DNA from: Enhygromyxa salina
Lineage (GTDB): Bacteria > Myxococcota_A > Polyangia > Nannocystales > Nannocystaceae
Direction: 5' to 3'
NCBI RefSeq assembly: GCF_002994635.1
Contig: NZ_PVNL01000071.1
Location: forward strand, 1-35,079
DNA: 35,079 bases
Shown: positions 1 to 7,693 of the stretch, one piece after another
How positions within the stretch are numbered: position 1 is the stretch's first letter
How the letters are laid out: the number at the start of each line of letters is the position of its first letter
Notes under the pieces: model-generated
Seen by the model: only the letters and a program-made list of their open reading frames with translations
What the model was told of the DNA's origin: nothing
The model's database searches: none
Position numbers and translations under genes: made by a program

Positions 1-259
1 CGCCGGGGTCGACCACGCCGTCGCCACAGCCGCCGCCCGGGTCGCCGTCACCATCGCCGGTTGGATCGCCGTCGCCGTCGCCGTCGCCGGTTGGGTCACC
101 GTCGCCGTCGCCGGTCGGGTCACCGTCACCATCGCCGGCGGTCTCCGTGGCAGAGGTGCCCGTCTCCGCCACGATGGAGTCATCGCTGGGGCATCCGACG
201 AGGCCGCTGAGCGCAGCGATGGAGAGAGCTAGAGAAGATCCTTGCCACGGTTTTTTCAT
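1..259 (-). CDS. Lipoprotein with GDGDGDPT linker and Cys-rich repeat (partial)
   Basis: The minus strand has an ATG at 259-257 and stays open to the left edge, so only the first 86 codons are present. The protein starts MKKPWQGSSLALSIAALSG and reaches the lipobox LVGC at about residue 23, which predicts a lipoprotein signal peptide. A linker of GDGDGDPT repeats follows. The last visible residues read CGDGVVDPG, which is how the myxobacterial cysteine-rich repeat (DUF4215-like, CGDGVxxxGEECDDG) usually begins. A second protein of this type lies at 23749-25722. I infer a surface-exposed lipoprotein; its function cannot be told from this fragment. Confidence 0.8.
   Translation of the reverse strand, partial: MKKPWQGSSLALSIAALSGLVGCPSDDSIVAETGTSATETAGDGDGDPTGDGDGDPTGDGDGDGDPTGDGDGDPGGGCGDGVVDPG
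41..138 (-). repeat. Low-complexity repeat encoding GDGDGDPT
   Basis: Imperfect tandem copies of an 18-24 base unit, read on the minus strand as GDGDGDPT, form the linker of the lipoprotein at the left edge. Such Gly-Asp linkers behind a lipobox are common in Nannocystineae and can change length by slippage. Confidence 0.8.
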
Positions 260-379
260 TACGCGACCGTACAAGAATTTCAGCCGCCCGAGCCATGTGA
301 CCGCCGAGGTCCGGTCGAGGAATCGACGTCAATTTGCTCGGGAGTGGCGATTCCGCCCACCCGCGGGATGGTCGCTACC

Positions 380-1807
380 CTAGCTCGGGCGGTGCTTGGC
401 GGTCTCGATCGCCTCGGCGATGATCCCGTCGTGCTGGGCGGGGTCCGCCCAGCGCGCGCGCCCGGCCTCGGGCAGCAGATCAATCGGATCAAAGTAGCAA
501 TAGAACCGATTCGGATCGACGTTGGGGCTGCGATACACGGACACCCCGGTCTCGCGATCGTACCAATCATACGAGTGCACGTCTCGCTTGCCGCCGCCGC
601 CCGGCGCGTCGGTCACGAAGGTCGGCGTATTGAACCCGGCCGTCATCCCGCGAATGTCCTTCTCAATGTCGAGCGCGGTCTGCAGCCTGGTGCGGAGGTT
701 GTCTACGCCTTTGACCAGATCGTGCATGTACACGTAATAGGGGTGCACGTTGACGTGGCTGAGCCGCTTGACGAGCAGGCCCATGGCCGCGGTGCTGTCG
801 TTGACCCCGCGCTGCAGCACGCTCTGATTGCGCACGGTGATGCCGCGCTCGAACAGCTTGTTCATGGCCTGCGCGGTGATCTGGGTGATCTCGTTGGGGT
901 GGTTGAAGTGGGTGTGCAGGCACACCTCTTTGTGGACCTTGCGGCCCTGCTCCACGATGTCGGTGAGGGCGTCGACCCAGGCGTGATCCGTGAGCAGCTT
1001 CTGCGGCATCACGGCCGGTCCCTTGGTCGCGAAGCGGAGCCGGCGAATGTTGGGCATGGCCAGCAGCCGCTCCCCGATCGCGCGGATGTGATCGCTGCGC
1101 AGGTTGTAGGCGTCGCCGCCCGAGATCACGATGTCTTCGAGCTCGGGGCGCGAGGCGATGTACTCGTACACGCGATCCCAGCGGGTGTTGTTGGGCTTGA
1201 GGCTGACCTTCTCGACCTCGTCGGTGTCGAGCCCGACCGCGTAGCTGCGCGTGCAGAACCGGCAGTAGACCGGGCAGGTGTCGAGCGCCAGGAACAGCGC
1301 CTTGTCGGGGTAGCGGTGGGTCAGACCTGGGACCGGCGCGTCGGCGAGCTCGTGCAGCGAGTCGAGGTCGAGCTTGGGGTGGTCGGGCAGCAGCTCGGAG
1401 TTGGTCGGGATGAACTGCCGCCGGATCGGATCTTTGTAGGGGTCGGACCAGTCGATCAACGAGAGCAGGTAGGGCGAGACTCGCACGGCCATCGGCGCGT
1501 GGTGAAAGCCCTCGCGGATGTCAGAGATGAAGTCGTCGTGGGCGAGATCCTGCAGGACCTCGAGCAGCTTGGCGACCTTGGTCACCGAGTGCTTCATCTG
1601 CCAGCGGTAGTCGAGGAACGTGGCCTCGTCGATTTGCTTGTAGGCTGGGATCTGGCGCCAAAATTCGTCGCTGACCAGCTCGCGGTGGATCAGCGTGGTC
1701 GGATCGACCGGGGGCTTGTCCCGGTGCTCGCGCTGGGTCGGGCGCGAGCGGCCCCCGTCGGCGACAACGGGCAGGCTGGTCGGGGACTTGGGCGCGTCGG
1801 CGGTCAT
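380..1807 (-). CDS. kamA: KamA-family radical SAM aminomutase, probably lysine 2,3-aminomutase
   Basis: The 475-residue protein is a PLP-dependent radical SAM enzyme; the family moves the alpha-amino group of lysine to C3, giving beta-lysine. The radical SAM cluster motif CPVYCRFC supplies C178, C182 and C185. The motif DAPGGGGK places the PLP lysine at K407. Two aspartates that bind the substrate side-chain amine in clostridial lysine 2,3-aminomutase (D293, D330) match D363 (in MHDLV) and D400, and the spacings of 37 residues between them and 7 residues to the PLP lysine are also kept. That favours lysine over glutamate as substrate. A longer frame begins 20 codons upstream, but the ATG at 1807 has a GAGGAA Shine-Dalgarno just before it. 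It stands alone and diverges from the polymerase gene. An arginine-specific or EF-P-related role is less likely but not excluded. Confidence 0.85.
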   Translation of the reverse strand: MTADAPKSPTSLPVVADGGRSRPTQREHRDKPPVDPTTLIHRELVSDEFWRQIPAYKQIDEATFLDYRWQMKHSVTKVAKLLEVLQDLAHDDFISDIREGFHHAPMAVRVSPYLLSLIDWSDPYKDPIRRQFIPTNSELLPDHPKLDLDSLHELADAPVPGLTHRYPDKALFLALDTCPVYCRFCTRSYAVGLDTDEVEKVSLKPNNTRWDRVYEYIASRPELEDIVISGGDAYNLRSDHIRAIGERLLAMPNIRRLRFATKGPAVMPQKLLTDHAWVDALTDIVEQGRKVHKEVCLHTHFNHPNEITQITAQAMNKLFERGITVRNQSVLQRGVNDSTAAMGLLVKRLSHVNVHPYYVYMHDLVKGVDNLRTRLQTALDIEKDIRGMTAGFNTPTFVTDAPGGGGKRDVHSYDWYDRETGVSVYRSPNVDPNRFYCYFDPIDLLPEAGRARWADPAQHDGIIAEAIETAKHRPS

Positions 1808-1896
1808 GGGTTCCTCATTAGGTCGAGGCGCGCTGTTGTTCCAGGCGTGGCCGGGGATTCGCAGCAATGCGCGTCAACCAACGCGCGCGATCGTAG

Positions 1897-3747
1897 GTGA
1901 ATCCGGGTTTACTGGGGGGGCTACCGCAACAACAAACAAACATGCGCCGAAGCCGGCGGTTGCGGGCATCCGCGCGAGGGCGTCCGCGGGGCGCGACGCG
2001 CGGCCAGGACCCCGCGTTGCGGCAACGAAGGCGTGAAGGGGTAGACTCCGCCATCGCCTCCCCGCGCCAACCCGCCGTCGAGCCGCGGCCGCCGTGGCCC
2101 ACGCCGAAGCTCGTGCAGGTGGCCGAGGTCGAGCGTGGCCGAGCTGCGATCGCAGGCATCGCGCAGCGCAGGCCGAAGGCGCTCGGCGTGGCGCTGGACG
2201 TTCGTGGGCGGGATGGGGCTCGACTGCGCAGCGGTGACGATCCTCGCGGTGCTCAGCTCGAGGGGCTGGCGATCGCGGTTGGCCTGGACGGCGACCGTGA
2301 CGACGCGGTGTTGCTGCTCGAGCGCGCGCTGCTCTGCGACCCCGCGCTCGATCTCGGCGGCCTGCTCGCGCCGCTGTGGCAGGGCCAGCCGGCGCCCTAT
2401 TTGGTGTTCGCCGACGCTCACCGGGCGCTGGGCGTGCTGGCTGCGCGCGGGGTCTCGGCGCCGACCCGGTTCGGCTGCGCGACCGCAGCGTCAACACTGC
2501 TGGGGGAGGGCGCCGATCGGCGTCGGGATCATCGGCCGATCGACCGATCCGTCCGCGAGCTGCTCGGGCGCGAGCTGCCCGACGGCCTGCTGACGGTGAG
2601 CTCGACCAGCGTGCGCCTGGCTTGCGAGGCCGAGGCCCTGCTCGAGCTGCTGCGGGCGATGACGCCGATGCTGCGCGACCGTGGGCTCGCGCGGGTCTAT
2701 TCGTTCGAGTGCAGCTTGATCCCCGCGGTCGTGGCCATGGAGGCCGTGGGGATCCGCGTCGACGCGCCCAGGTTCGAACGGATCGCCTCGGGCTGGGTCC
2801 GCGAGCGGGCCGAGCTCGACGTCGACGCCGAGGTCGAAGGCGTGGTCGAGCGAGCCGCTCGGCTCGACAAGCTGATCTCGACCTACCGGTATTGGGCCCG
2901 CGATTACGTCGGTCAGGATCAGCGCATGCGCTGTCGCCTGCACCCGCTCGCGGCCGACTCGGGGCGGTTCTCCTGCTCCGAGCCCAACCTGCAACAGGTC
3001 CCCGCCGAGCACACCGCCCCCGGGCTCCGCGCGTGCTTTGTCGCCGCCCCCGAGCACAAGCTGATCATCGCTGACTATGCGCAGATCGAGCTGCGCGTGG
3101 CCGCCCACCTCGCGCCATGCGAGGCCATGCGCGCGGTGTTTCGGGCCGGTCGTGATCCCCACCGCGCGACCGCGGCCAACCTCGCGGGCAAGCCCGAGCA
3201 CGAGATCGACAGCCACGAGCGCAAGCTGGCCAAGGCCGTCAACTTTGGGTTCTTGTTTGGCATGGGCGCGCGCCGGTTCGCGCAATACGCCCGCGACTCC
3301 TACGGGCTCGAGCTCGACGAGCGCGAGGCCGCGGCCGCCCGCGAGGCCTTCTTTCGCACGTTCCCGGGCATCGCCGCGTGGCATCGGCGGATCGGCGCGA
3401 TGTCGCGGGCGGGCGAGCGCGAAGACATCACGGTGGTCACCGCCATGGGTCGGCGGCGCACCTTCTTGGCCGGGCACTTCTCGTTCAACACGGCGCTCAA
3501 CATCCCCGTGCAGGGCACGGCGGCGGAGGGGTTCAAGATCGCAATGCTGAAGCTCGAGCCGGCGCTGGCGCAGATCGGCGGGCGCGGCGTGTTGGTCGTG
3601 CATGACGAGTATATCGCCGAGGTTCCTGCGGCGCAGGCCGAGCGTGGGCGGGAGATCGTCGAGCAGGTGATGATCGCGGCGATGGCGGAGCTGGTCGACT
3701 CGGTGCCGATCGTGGTCGAGGCGGAGATCGCGGATCACTGGGGGTAG
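1897..3747 (+). CDS. Short family A DNA polymerase with degenerate 3'-5' exonuclease domain
   Basis: The C-terminal half is a clear DNA polymerase I polymerase domain. The template-binding motif SGRFSCSEPNLQQVP is present, as are motif A (DYAQIELR, D393), motif B (RKLAKAVNFG, R442/K446) and motif C (VVHDEY, D570), numbered from 1897. The 5'-3' exonuclease domain of full-length Pol I (about 930 residues) is absent. The region around residues 95-270 resembles the proofreading fold, but the DxE motif reads DVRG and the YAAED-like motif reads LACEAE, so proofreading is probably lost. The start is uncertain: GTG at 1897 gives a very Arg-rich leader, while ATG 1942 or GTG 2113/2119 would remove part or all of it, and none has a convincing ribosome site. 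It converges with the ParA gene, one base between stop codons. It may act in repair alongside a separate polA. Confidence 0.8.
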   Translation: MNPGLLGGLPQQQTNMRRSRRLRASARGRPRGATRGQDPALRQRRREGVDSAIASPRQPAVEPRPPWPTPKLVQVAEVERGRAAIAGIAQRRPKALGVALDVRGRDGARLRSGDDPRGAQLEGLAIAVGLDGDRDDAVLLLERALLCDPALDLGGLLAPLWQGQPAPYLVFADAHRALGVLAARGVSAPTRFGCATAASTLLGEGADRRRDHRPIDRSVRELLGRELPDGLLTVSSTSVRLACEAEALLELLRAMTPMLRDRGLARVYSFECSLIPAVVAMEAVGIRVDAPRFERIASGWVRERAELDVDAEVEGVVERAARLDKLISTYRYWARDYVGQDQRMRCRLHPLAADSGRFSCSEPNLQQVPAEHTAPGLRACFVAAPEHKLIIADYAQIELRVAAHLAPCEAMRAVFRAGRDPHRATAANLAGKPEHEIDSHERKLAKAVNFGFLFGMGARRFAQYARDSYGLELDEREAAAAREAFFRTFPGIAAWHRRIGAMSRAGEREDITVVTAMGRRRTFLAGHFSFNTALNIPVQGTAAEGFKIAMLKLEPALAQIGGRGVLVVHDEYIAEVPAAQAERGREIVEQVMIAAMAELVDSVPIVVEAEIADHWG

Positions 3748-3748
3748 C

Positions 3749-4750
3749 TCAGGTTCCGGCGCTCGACGTGACGATGTCGACCTGCTCGAGGATGCGCGTG
3801 GATAGGCGATCGAAGTCCGCCCGGCACCGCTGCACCGCGCCCATGTGTGCCCCGATCGCTCCGTCGCCCGGTCGCAGCTGGAACATCGCCTTTTGGGCGT
3901 CCTGAGCCAGGGGCATGAGGCTCTGATAGTGTCGCATGATTCCCAGGCACCACTCATCGCTGTCCGTATTCGTGGGGGCCGTGCCGTCACCCAAGACTGA
4001 GCGATGAAACTCGGTCGGCATGCGTCGCACCCAGCGTTCGTAGGCGCTGACCGGCCGGCTGAGCCGCATGCCTGCCTGCATGACGATGTAGCCGAGCGGA
4101 CGCAGTTCACCGTGCGGCAGGTCGATGTCAGTCGCCGTGTTGCGCGACAGACGATCGGCCCAACCCGAGCGCCAATCGCTCAGAGTCGGGCCCAAGTTGC
4201 GCAACCCTTGCATCGAGAACAGGTCAGGTGCGAGCGGCGTAATGAAGAAGTCAGAGGCGAGCAACGCGGCTCGGTTGATCGCCCCGAGATTGGGGCCGAC
4301 GTCAAAGAAGCAGATGTCCGCACCGAACGCCTGACCCGCTAATTGGGTCACCCGGTGAAAAGCTGACAGGGTCCGAAATGCCGCCTCGTCGCGATCGAGC
4401 GCGCGCGGCCACGCGTCGGACAGCTTGTCTTCGAACGAGGAGAGGGCGAGATCCCCGACGACCAGGCTGAGCCCTGGCGTCAGCTCCTCGATGTGTGGTT
4501 CGGCGATGTCACCGAGTCCGCGCAGGATCGGTCGAATGCACCCGAAGATCGTCTGAGGGTGCTCCAACGCATCGGGCCACAGCTGCTCGAGTCGCTCCTC
4601 GGAGACGCACATCGCCGAGAGGTTTGCCTGTGGATCGAGGTCCATCAGCAATACGCGCTGACCTCGCTCGACCAACATGTGGGCGACGTGGTAGACGAGC
4701 GTCGTCTTGCCGACGCCGCCCTTGTTGTTGAAAAAGGCGATCTTCTTCAC
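3749..4750 (-). CDS. ParA/Soj-like ATPase
   Basis: The 333-residue protein has the deviant Walker A motif KGGVGKTT (residues 10-17, both lysines present), LLMDLDPQANLS after it, and the Walker B-type segment FFDVGPNLG, all typical of ParA/MinD ATPases that switch between monomer and ATP dimer. The family segregates DNA or positions protein complexes. No parB or parS-like gene is next to it, and the C-terminal 100 residues are not part of the standard ParA fold as I know it, so chromosome segregation is unlikely. It starts with GTG and overlaps the upstream AlbA_2 gene by four bases (GTGA), so the two are translationally coupled and probably work together. This pairing suggests a regulatory or defence-like module rather than housekeeping ParA. 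Confidence 0.85.
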   Translation of the reverse strand: MKKIAFFNNKGGVGKTTLVYHVAHMLVERGQRVLLMDLDPQANLSAMCVSEERLEQLWPDALEHPQTIFGCIRPILRGLGDIAEPHIEELTPGLSLVVGDLALSSFEDKLSDAWPRALDRDEAAFRTLSAFHRVTQLAGQAFGADICFFDVGPNLGAINRAALLASDFFITPLAPDLFSMQGLRNLGPTLSDWRSGWADRLSRNTATDIDLPHGELRPLGYIVMQAGMRLSRPVSAYERWVRRMPTEFHRSVLGDGTAPTNTDSDEWCLGIMRHYQSLMPLAQDAQKAMFQLRPGDGAIGAHMGAVQRCRADFDRLSTRILEQVDIVTSSAGT

Positions 4751-5937
4751 GACCGCGCCCTCACGATCGCTGCGAAGCTAGGCTGGTCGAAGATGAACTC
4801 TGGCTCGGGGTTGGCATTGTCTGCGCACGCTTTGCGGGCCAGGGGAACGCCCATGCCAAAGCGCTGTACGAGACCGACTTGATACAGCGCCGCGGCCACG
4901 GTCGGATTTCGATAGTCGTTTCCGCCCGGCTTGCCGAATGTCTCTCGTGTCGCCCGGCCGAACAGACCCCCTGGGTTGTGGATCTCGATCCGATCCGAGA
5001 ACCAGTACCACTGCGCGGGCGCGTGGCTGGTCTCATAGTTGCGATGCATCACCGCGTTTCGCAGCAGCTGTTGCATCGCGGGCATCGGATAATCGGGGGC
5101 GCGACTCTCGGTCCGCCCGTTGACGTCGGTGGCTACGTGGATGTGAGCTGCGGTGATGTCATCCATCTGCCGAAGCACTCGCGGGAGCGGACCCGCCAGC
5201 TCTTTGCGGTCGACGATCGGGTCGGTCATCTCCGTGCCGTCGAAGCGCACAAATTGGACGTAGGCACCGGGAATGAAGGCAGTGGGATCTCGGCCCAGCA
5301 CGAGGAGGCCAGCGACATTGGGGATCGCGTCAGGACTTGCGAGGTGGAGCGCGGCGAGCTGTTCGGCGACGCTGCGGCCATTCTCAGCCAACACGCCCGG
5401 GTCGACGGCGCTGGGCAAGAACTCACTCGTGAAGTACTGCAGATCTAGATCGTCGAGGGTTGCCCCGTGTACGGTGCGCTGATCGAAGGCCAGCTCTTGG
5501 CTGCGCCGACGCTCGACCAGGACCCGCTCGTCCTCACGCGTGGCGGTTGCCCCGCCAGGCCCCGGGCGGACTACGGTCCGACCACGCAGCCGGACGGGGG
5601 GGGTGGCTGACGGTTCGACCTCGACGACCGCGATCGGCGTGCCCTCGATCTCGGCGCGGTACACGAGCAGCTGCGGGAACGGCAGAATCTTGCCGTTCCC
5701 GCGCAGCTCGGTGAGCTTGAGCAAGAGCGCGTCCGTGATGGGAAGCCCCGTGGGTAAGCCAGACTTGTCGTCGACGCCGACGAAGATGACGCCCACCTTA
5801 CCGGCCCCAGAAAGATCGTTGGCGAAGGCGCACACCGTTTCTTCGATCTTGTCGATGCTCGCTGCTGAGGCCTTGCGCTCGACCCGAAAGCTCTCCATAT
5901 CGGCCGCAAGTTCTGCGAGTTGTTCGGGCGTCAGCAT
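4747..5937 (-). CDS. Schlafen AlbA_2 domain protein with HATPase_c_4 C-terminus
   Basis: The 396-residue protein begins with a Schlafen AlbA_2-type domain (about residues 14-135: ESFRVERKAS, AFANDLSG, VGVIFVGVDDKSGLPTGL), a fold associated with nucleic-acid binding. The C-terminal part (about 290-380) matches the HATPase_c_4 region of AlbA_2 proteins: LLRNAVMHRNY, RIEIHNPGGLFG, then a YRNP motif and FGMGVPLA. Proteins of this architecture are usually annotated as ATP-binding or helix-turn-helix transcriptional regulators. Its last bases overlap the start of the ParA-like gene (GTGA), forming a two-gene operon. I see no HTH at the C-terminus. The function is unknown; a role as a nucleic-acid sensor or regulator is inference. 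Confidence 0.8.
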   Translation of the reverse strand: MLTPEQLAELAADMESFRVERKASAASIDKIEETVCAFANDLSGAGKVGVIFVGVDDKSGLPTGLPITDALLLKLTELRGNGKILPFPQLLVYRAEIEGTPIAVVEVEPSATPPVRLRGRTVVRPGPGGATATREDERVLVERRRSQELAFDQRTVHGATLDDLDLQYFTSEFLPSAVDPGVLAENGRSVAEQLAALHLASPDAIPNVAGLLVLGRDPTAFIPGAYVQFVRFDGTEMTDPIVDRKELAGPLPRVLRQMDDITAAHIHVATDVNGRTESRAPDYPMPAMQQLLRNAVMHRNYETSHAPAQWYWFSDRIEIHNPGGLFGRATRETFGKPGGNDYRNPTVAAALYQVGLVQRFGMGVPLARKACADNANPEPEFIFDQPSFAAIVRARS

Positions 5938-6058
5938 GGGTCAGGCTGCGAGTGGGCTTGCATGGGTGGCGGGACGATACCGCGTCAGATCGGGTTGAGC
6001 AACGAGCTGGCGAGCGCACCGCTGCGGGGGAATGGCGAGGCGCGTTGCGCAGCGTGTC

Positions 6059-7657
6059 TTAGTCATTCGGCGCCCCGGCGGCGATCCAATCGCGCACCGT
6101 GGCGACCAACCCCGGGCTGAGCAAGAACGGTGCGTTGAGCGGCATGTGGCTGACGACCGACTGATTGTCATCGAGCGGCTCGCACCTGGCGAGCTTGCGA
6201 TAAAGCCAGCTGCCCTCGGGATTGCCTGGATCGATCAACGGCAAATTAGTGGTCGCCAGCACCTGATGTCCGAGCAAGTCCGCGTGCAGGTCACCCTCGA
6301 AATTGAGCCCGGCCGCGCCGCCGCCTGATCCGTGACACGAAGAAAACCCGCACGCGGGCACGAACACGTTGGCGGCCACGTTGCTCAGCGTCGGCGCGAG
6401 GCTGGCGACCGCGTCGGCCGGCGTGTCCTCGCAGGGCGGGAACGGCGGCAGGCCCTGATCCTCGGGATCGAGCGGCGGCAGGTACAGCTCGCCGTCGAGC
6501 TCGTCTTGCGTGGGCGGGCCGTGACCGGGGGGCTTGGGCGCGATCAGTGAGAAGCAGTCACCTTGAAAGTGGGGGATCCCATCGACGGCCCCGACCGCGC
6601 TGCCGCTCGACGCGGTCGCCTGGCTGACATTGGGCGTGTCCGCGAACCCAAACGCGATGCACATTTCCTGGTCCCCGACACCCCAGCCGATCAGCGAGTC
6701 GGTCCAATTGTCGTAGCCGCAGGTCAGGCGTATTCCGTCGGCGTCGGAGATATCGAGCGGCGGGTCAAACCGCTTGCCGATCGGCGAGGCGTCGAAACCG
6801 TCGATCTGGTGGAGGACCGCGCCATCTTGGGCGCCGCCGATGACCTCGACGCTGAAGTAATTGCCGAGATAGTGATAGTGCGGAAGCAACCAATGAATTG
6901 AGTAGGGGGCCGTGCCGGGGCTGGCGACGTGCATGAATTCGTCACACTCGGCGACGAAGCGGGTCTCGCTGAGCGGCTGAATCTGCAAGTCGGTGTACTG
7001 GAAGGCGAACGGCGTCAGCACGACGTCGACGTCCTTGGGGTGGAGCAGATCCAGGCTCATGCGCAGCGAGGCGTCGAGCTCGGTCGGCGAGAGGTTGAGC
7101 AGGTGCAGCTCGGCGACGACCCGGTGCTTGGGCGGGATCTTGACGACCGCGCCCGGGTTGAAGCGCTGCTCCTCGACCCACGACTGGGTGGACTGACCGA
7201 ACAACACCGTGCCCTCGAGCGACGCCTCGATCGTGTCGAAGTCGCGGGACTTGCAGTCCCACACGCCATCGGGCCCGTCGTAGAGGGTATCGGGGACCAC
7301 GAACCCGTTGCTGTGGTGAAACCCGCCCGTGTTGGCCAGGGTCACCGCTTGTACGTAGAGCGCCTGCTCGTTGTCGATCGTCCACGAGATGCACGGCAGG
7401 CGCTCCTCGAAGGGGTCGAGGGTGATCGGGTCGAACTGGTGGGCGATCGTCACGACCTCGGGGGGCGGGTCGTCGCCGTCGCCGTCGCCGGGATCGCCGT
7501 CGCCATCACCGGAGTCGCCGTCGCCGTCGCCCGACTCGCCCGACTCGCCCGACTCGCTGGTCTCGCCGCCAGCGCTGGCCTCGCTCGACGGCGGGGCGTT
7601 GCACGCGAGCACCCAGACGGCCCAGGGACAGATGGTCAGCCACGTACACCCGCGCAT
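6059..7657 (-). CDS. Copper type II (PHM/DBH-like) monooxygenase lipoprotein with C-terminal cytochrome c-like domain
   Basis: The 532-residue protein has a lipoprotein signal ending WVLAC (C19), a Ser/Glu/Gly-Asp linker, and then a two-domain ascorbate-dependent copper monooxygenase of the dopamine beta-hydroxylase / PHM family. All six expected copper ligands can be placed: H114-H115 (GGFHHSNG) and H185 (AELHLLN) for CuH/CuA, H260 and H262 (PHYHY) plus M332 (QEMC) for CuM/CuB. After about residue 425 comes a c-type cytochrome-like domain with C436-X4-C441-H442 (CGFSSCH), a DPGNPEGSWLYRKL segment and SHMPLN, whose Met could be the axial ligand. PHM residues that bind the peptide (Asn316 and Tyr318) are Ile and Phe here, so the substrate is probably not a peptidylglycine. 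ATG at 7657 is preferred over a TTG six codons upstream. It diverges from trpS with 36 bp between them. Confidence 0.85.
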   Translation of the reverse strand: MRGCTWLTICPWAVWVLACNAPPSSEASAGGETSESGESGESGDGDGDSGDGDGDPGDGDGDDPPPEVVTIAHQFDPITLDPFEERLPCISWTIDNEQALYVQAVTLANTGGFHHSNGFVVPDTLYDGPDGVWDCKSRDFDTIEASLEGTVLFGQSTQSWVEEQRFNPGAVVKIPPKHRVVAELHLLNLSPTELDASLRMSLDLLHPKDVDVVLTPFAFQYTDLQIQPLSETRFVAECDEFMHVASPGTAPYSIHWLLPHYHYLGNYFSVEVIGGAQDGAVLHQIDGFDASPIGKRFDPPLDISDADGIRLTCGYDNWTDSLIGWGVGDQEMCIAFGFADTPNVSQATASSGSAVGAVDGIPHFQGDCFSLIAPKPPGHGPPTQDELDGELYLPPLDPEDQGLPPFPPCEDTPADAVASLAPTLSNVAANVFVPACGFSSCHGSGGGAAGLNFEGDLHADLLGHQVLATTNLPLIDPGNPEGSWLYRKLARCEPLDDNQSVVSHMPLNAPFLLSPGLVATVRDWIAAGAPND

Positions 7658-7693
7658 GGCCAAGCATATCAGCAAGCGCTACCCTCGGCGGCC

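Noticed and set aside
41..138. CRISPR-like short repeats
   Set aside because: The repeats are contiguous coding units for GDGDGDPT without unique spacers; the same holds for 14072-14125 and 23881-23940.
242..1900. Long plus-strand frame opposite the aminomutase gene
   Set aside because: It is the GC-driven antisense shadow of the aminomutase gene; no ribosome site and no protein-like motifs. Similar long shadows exist opposite the ferritin-like, helicase and aldehyde dehydrogenase genes.
3749..5937. Plasmid or chromosome partition locus
   Set aside because: A ParA-like protein is present but no ParB, no parS-like repeats and no replication gene; the partner is an AlbA_2 protein instead.
6929..7693. 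N-terminal extension of trpS by 255 residues
   Set aside because: The frame is open, but the extension lies antisense to the copper monooxygenase gene and has no similarity to TrpRS; the enzyme starts normally at 7694.
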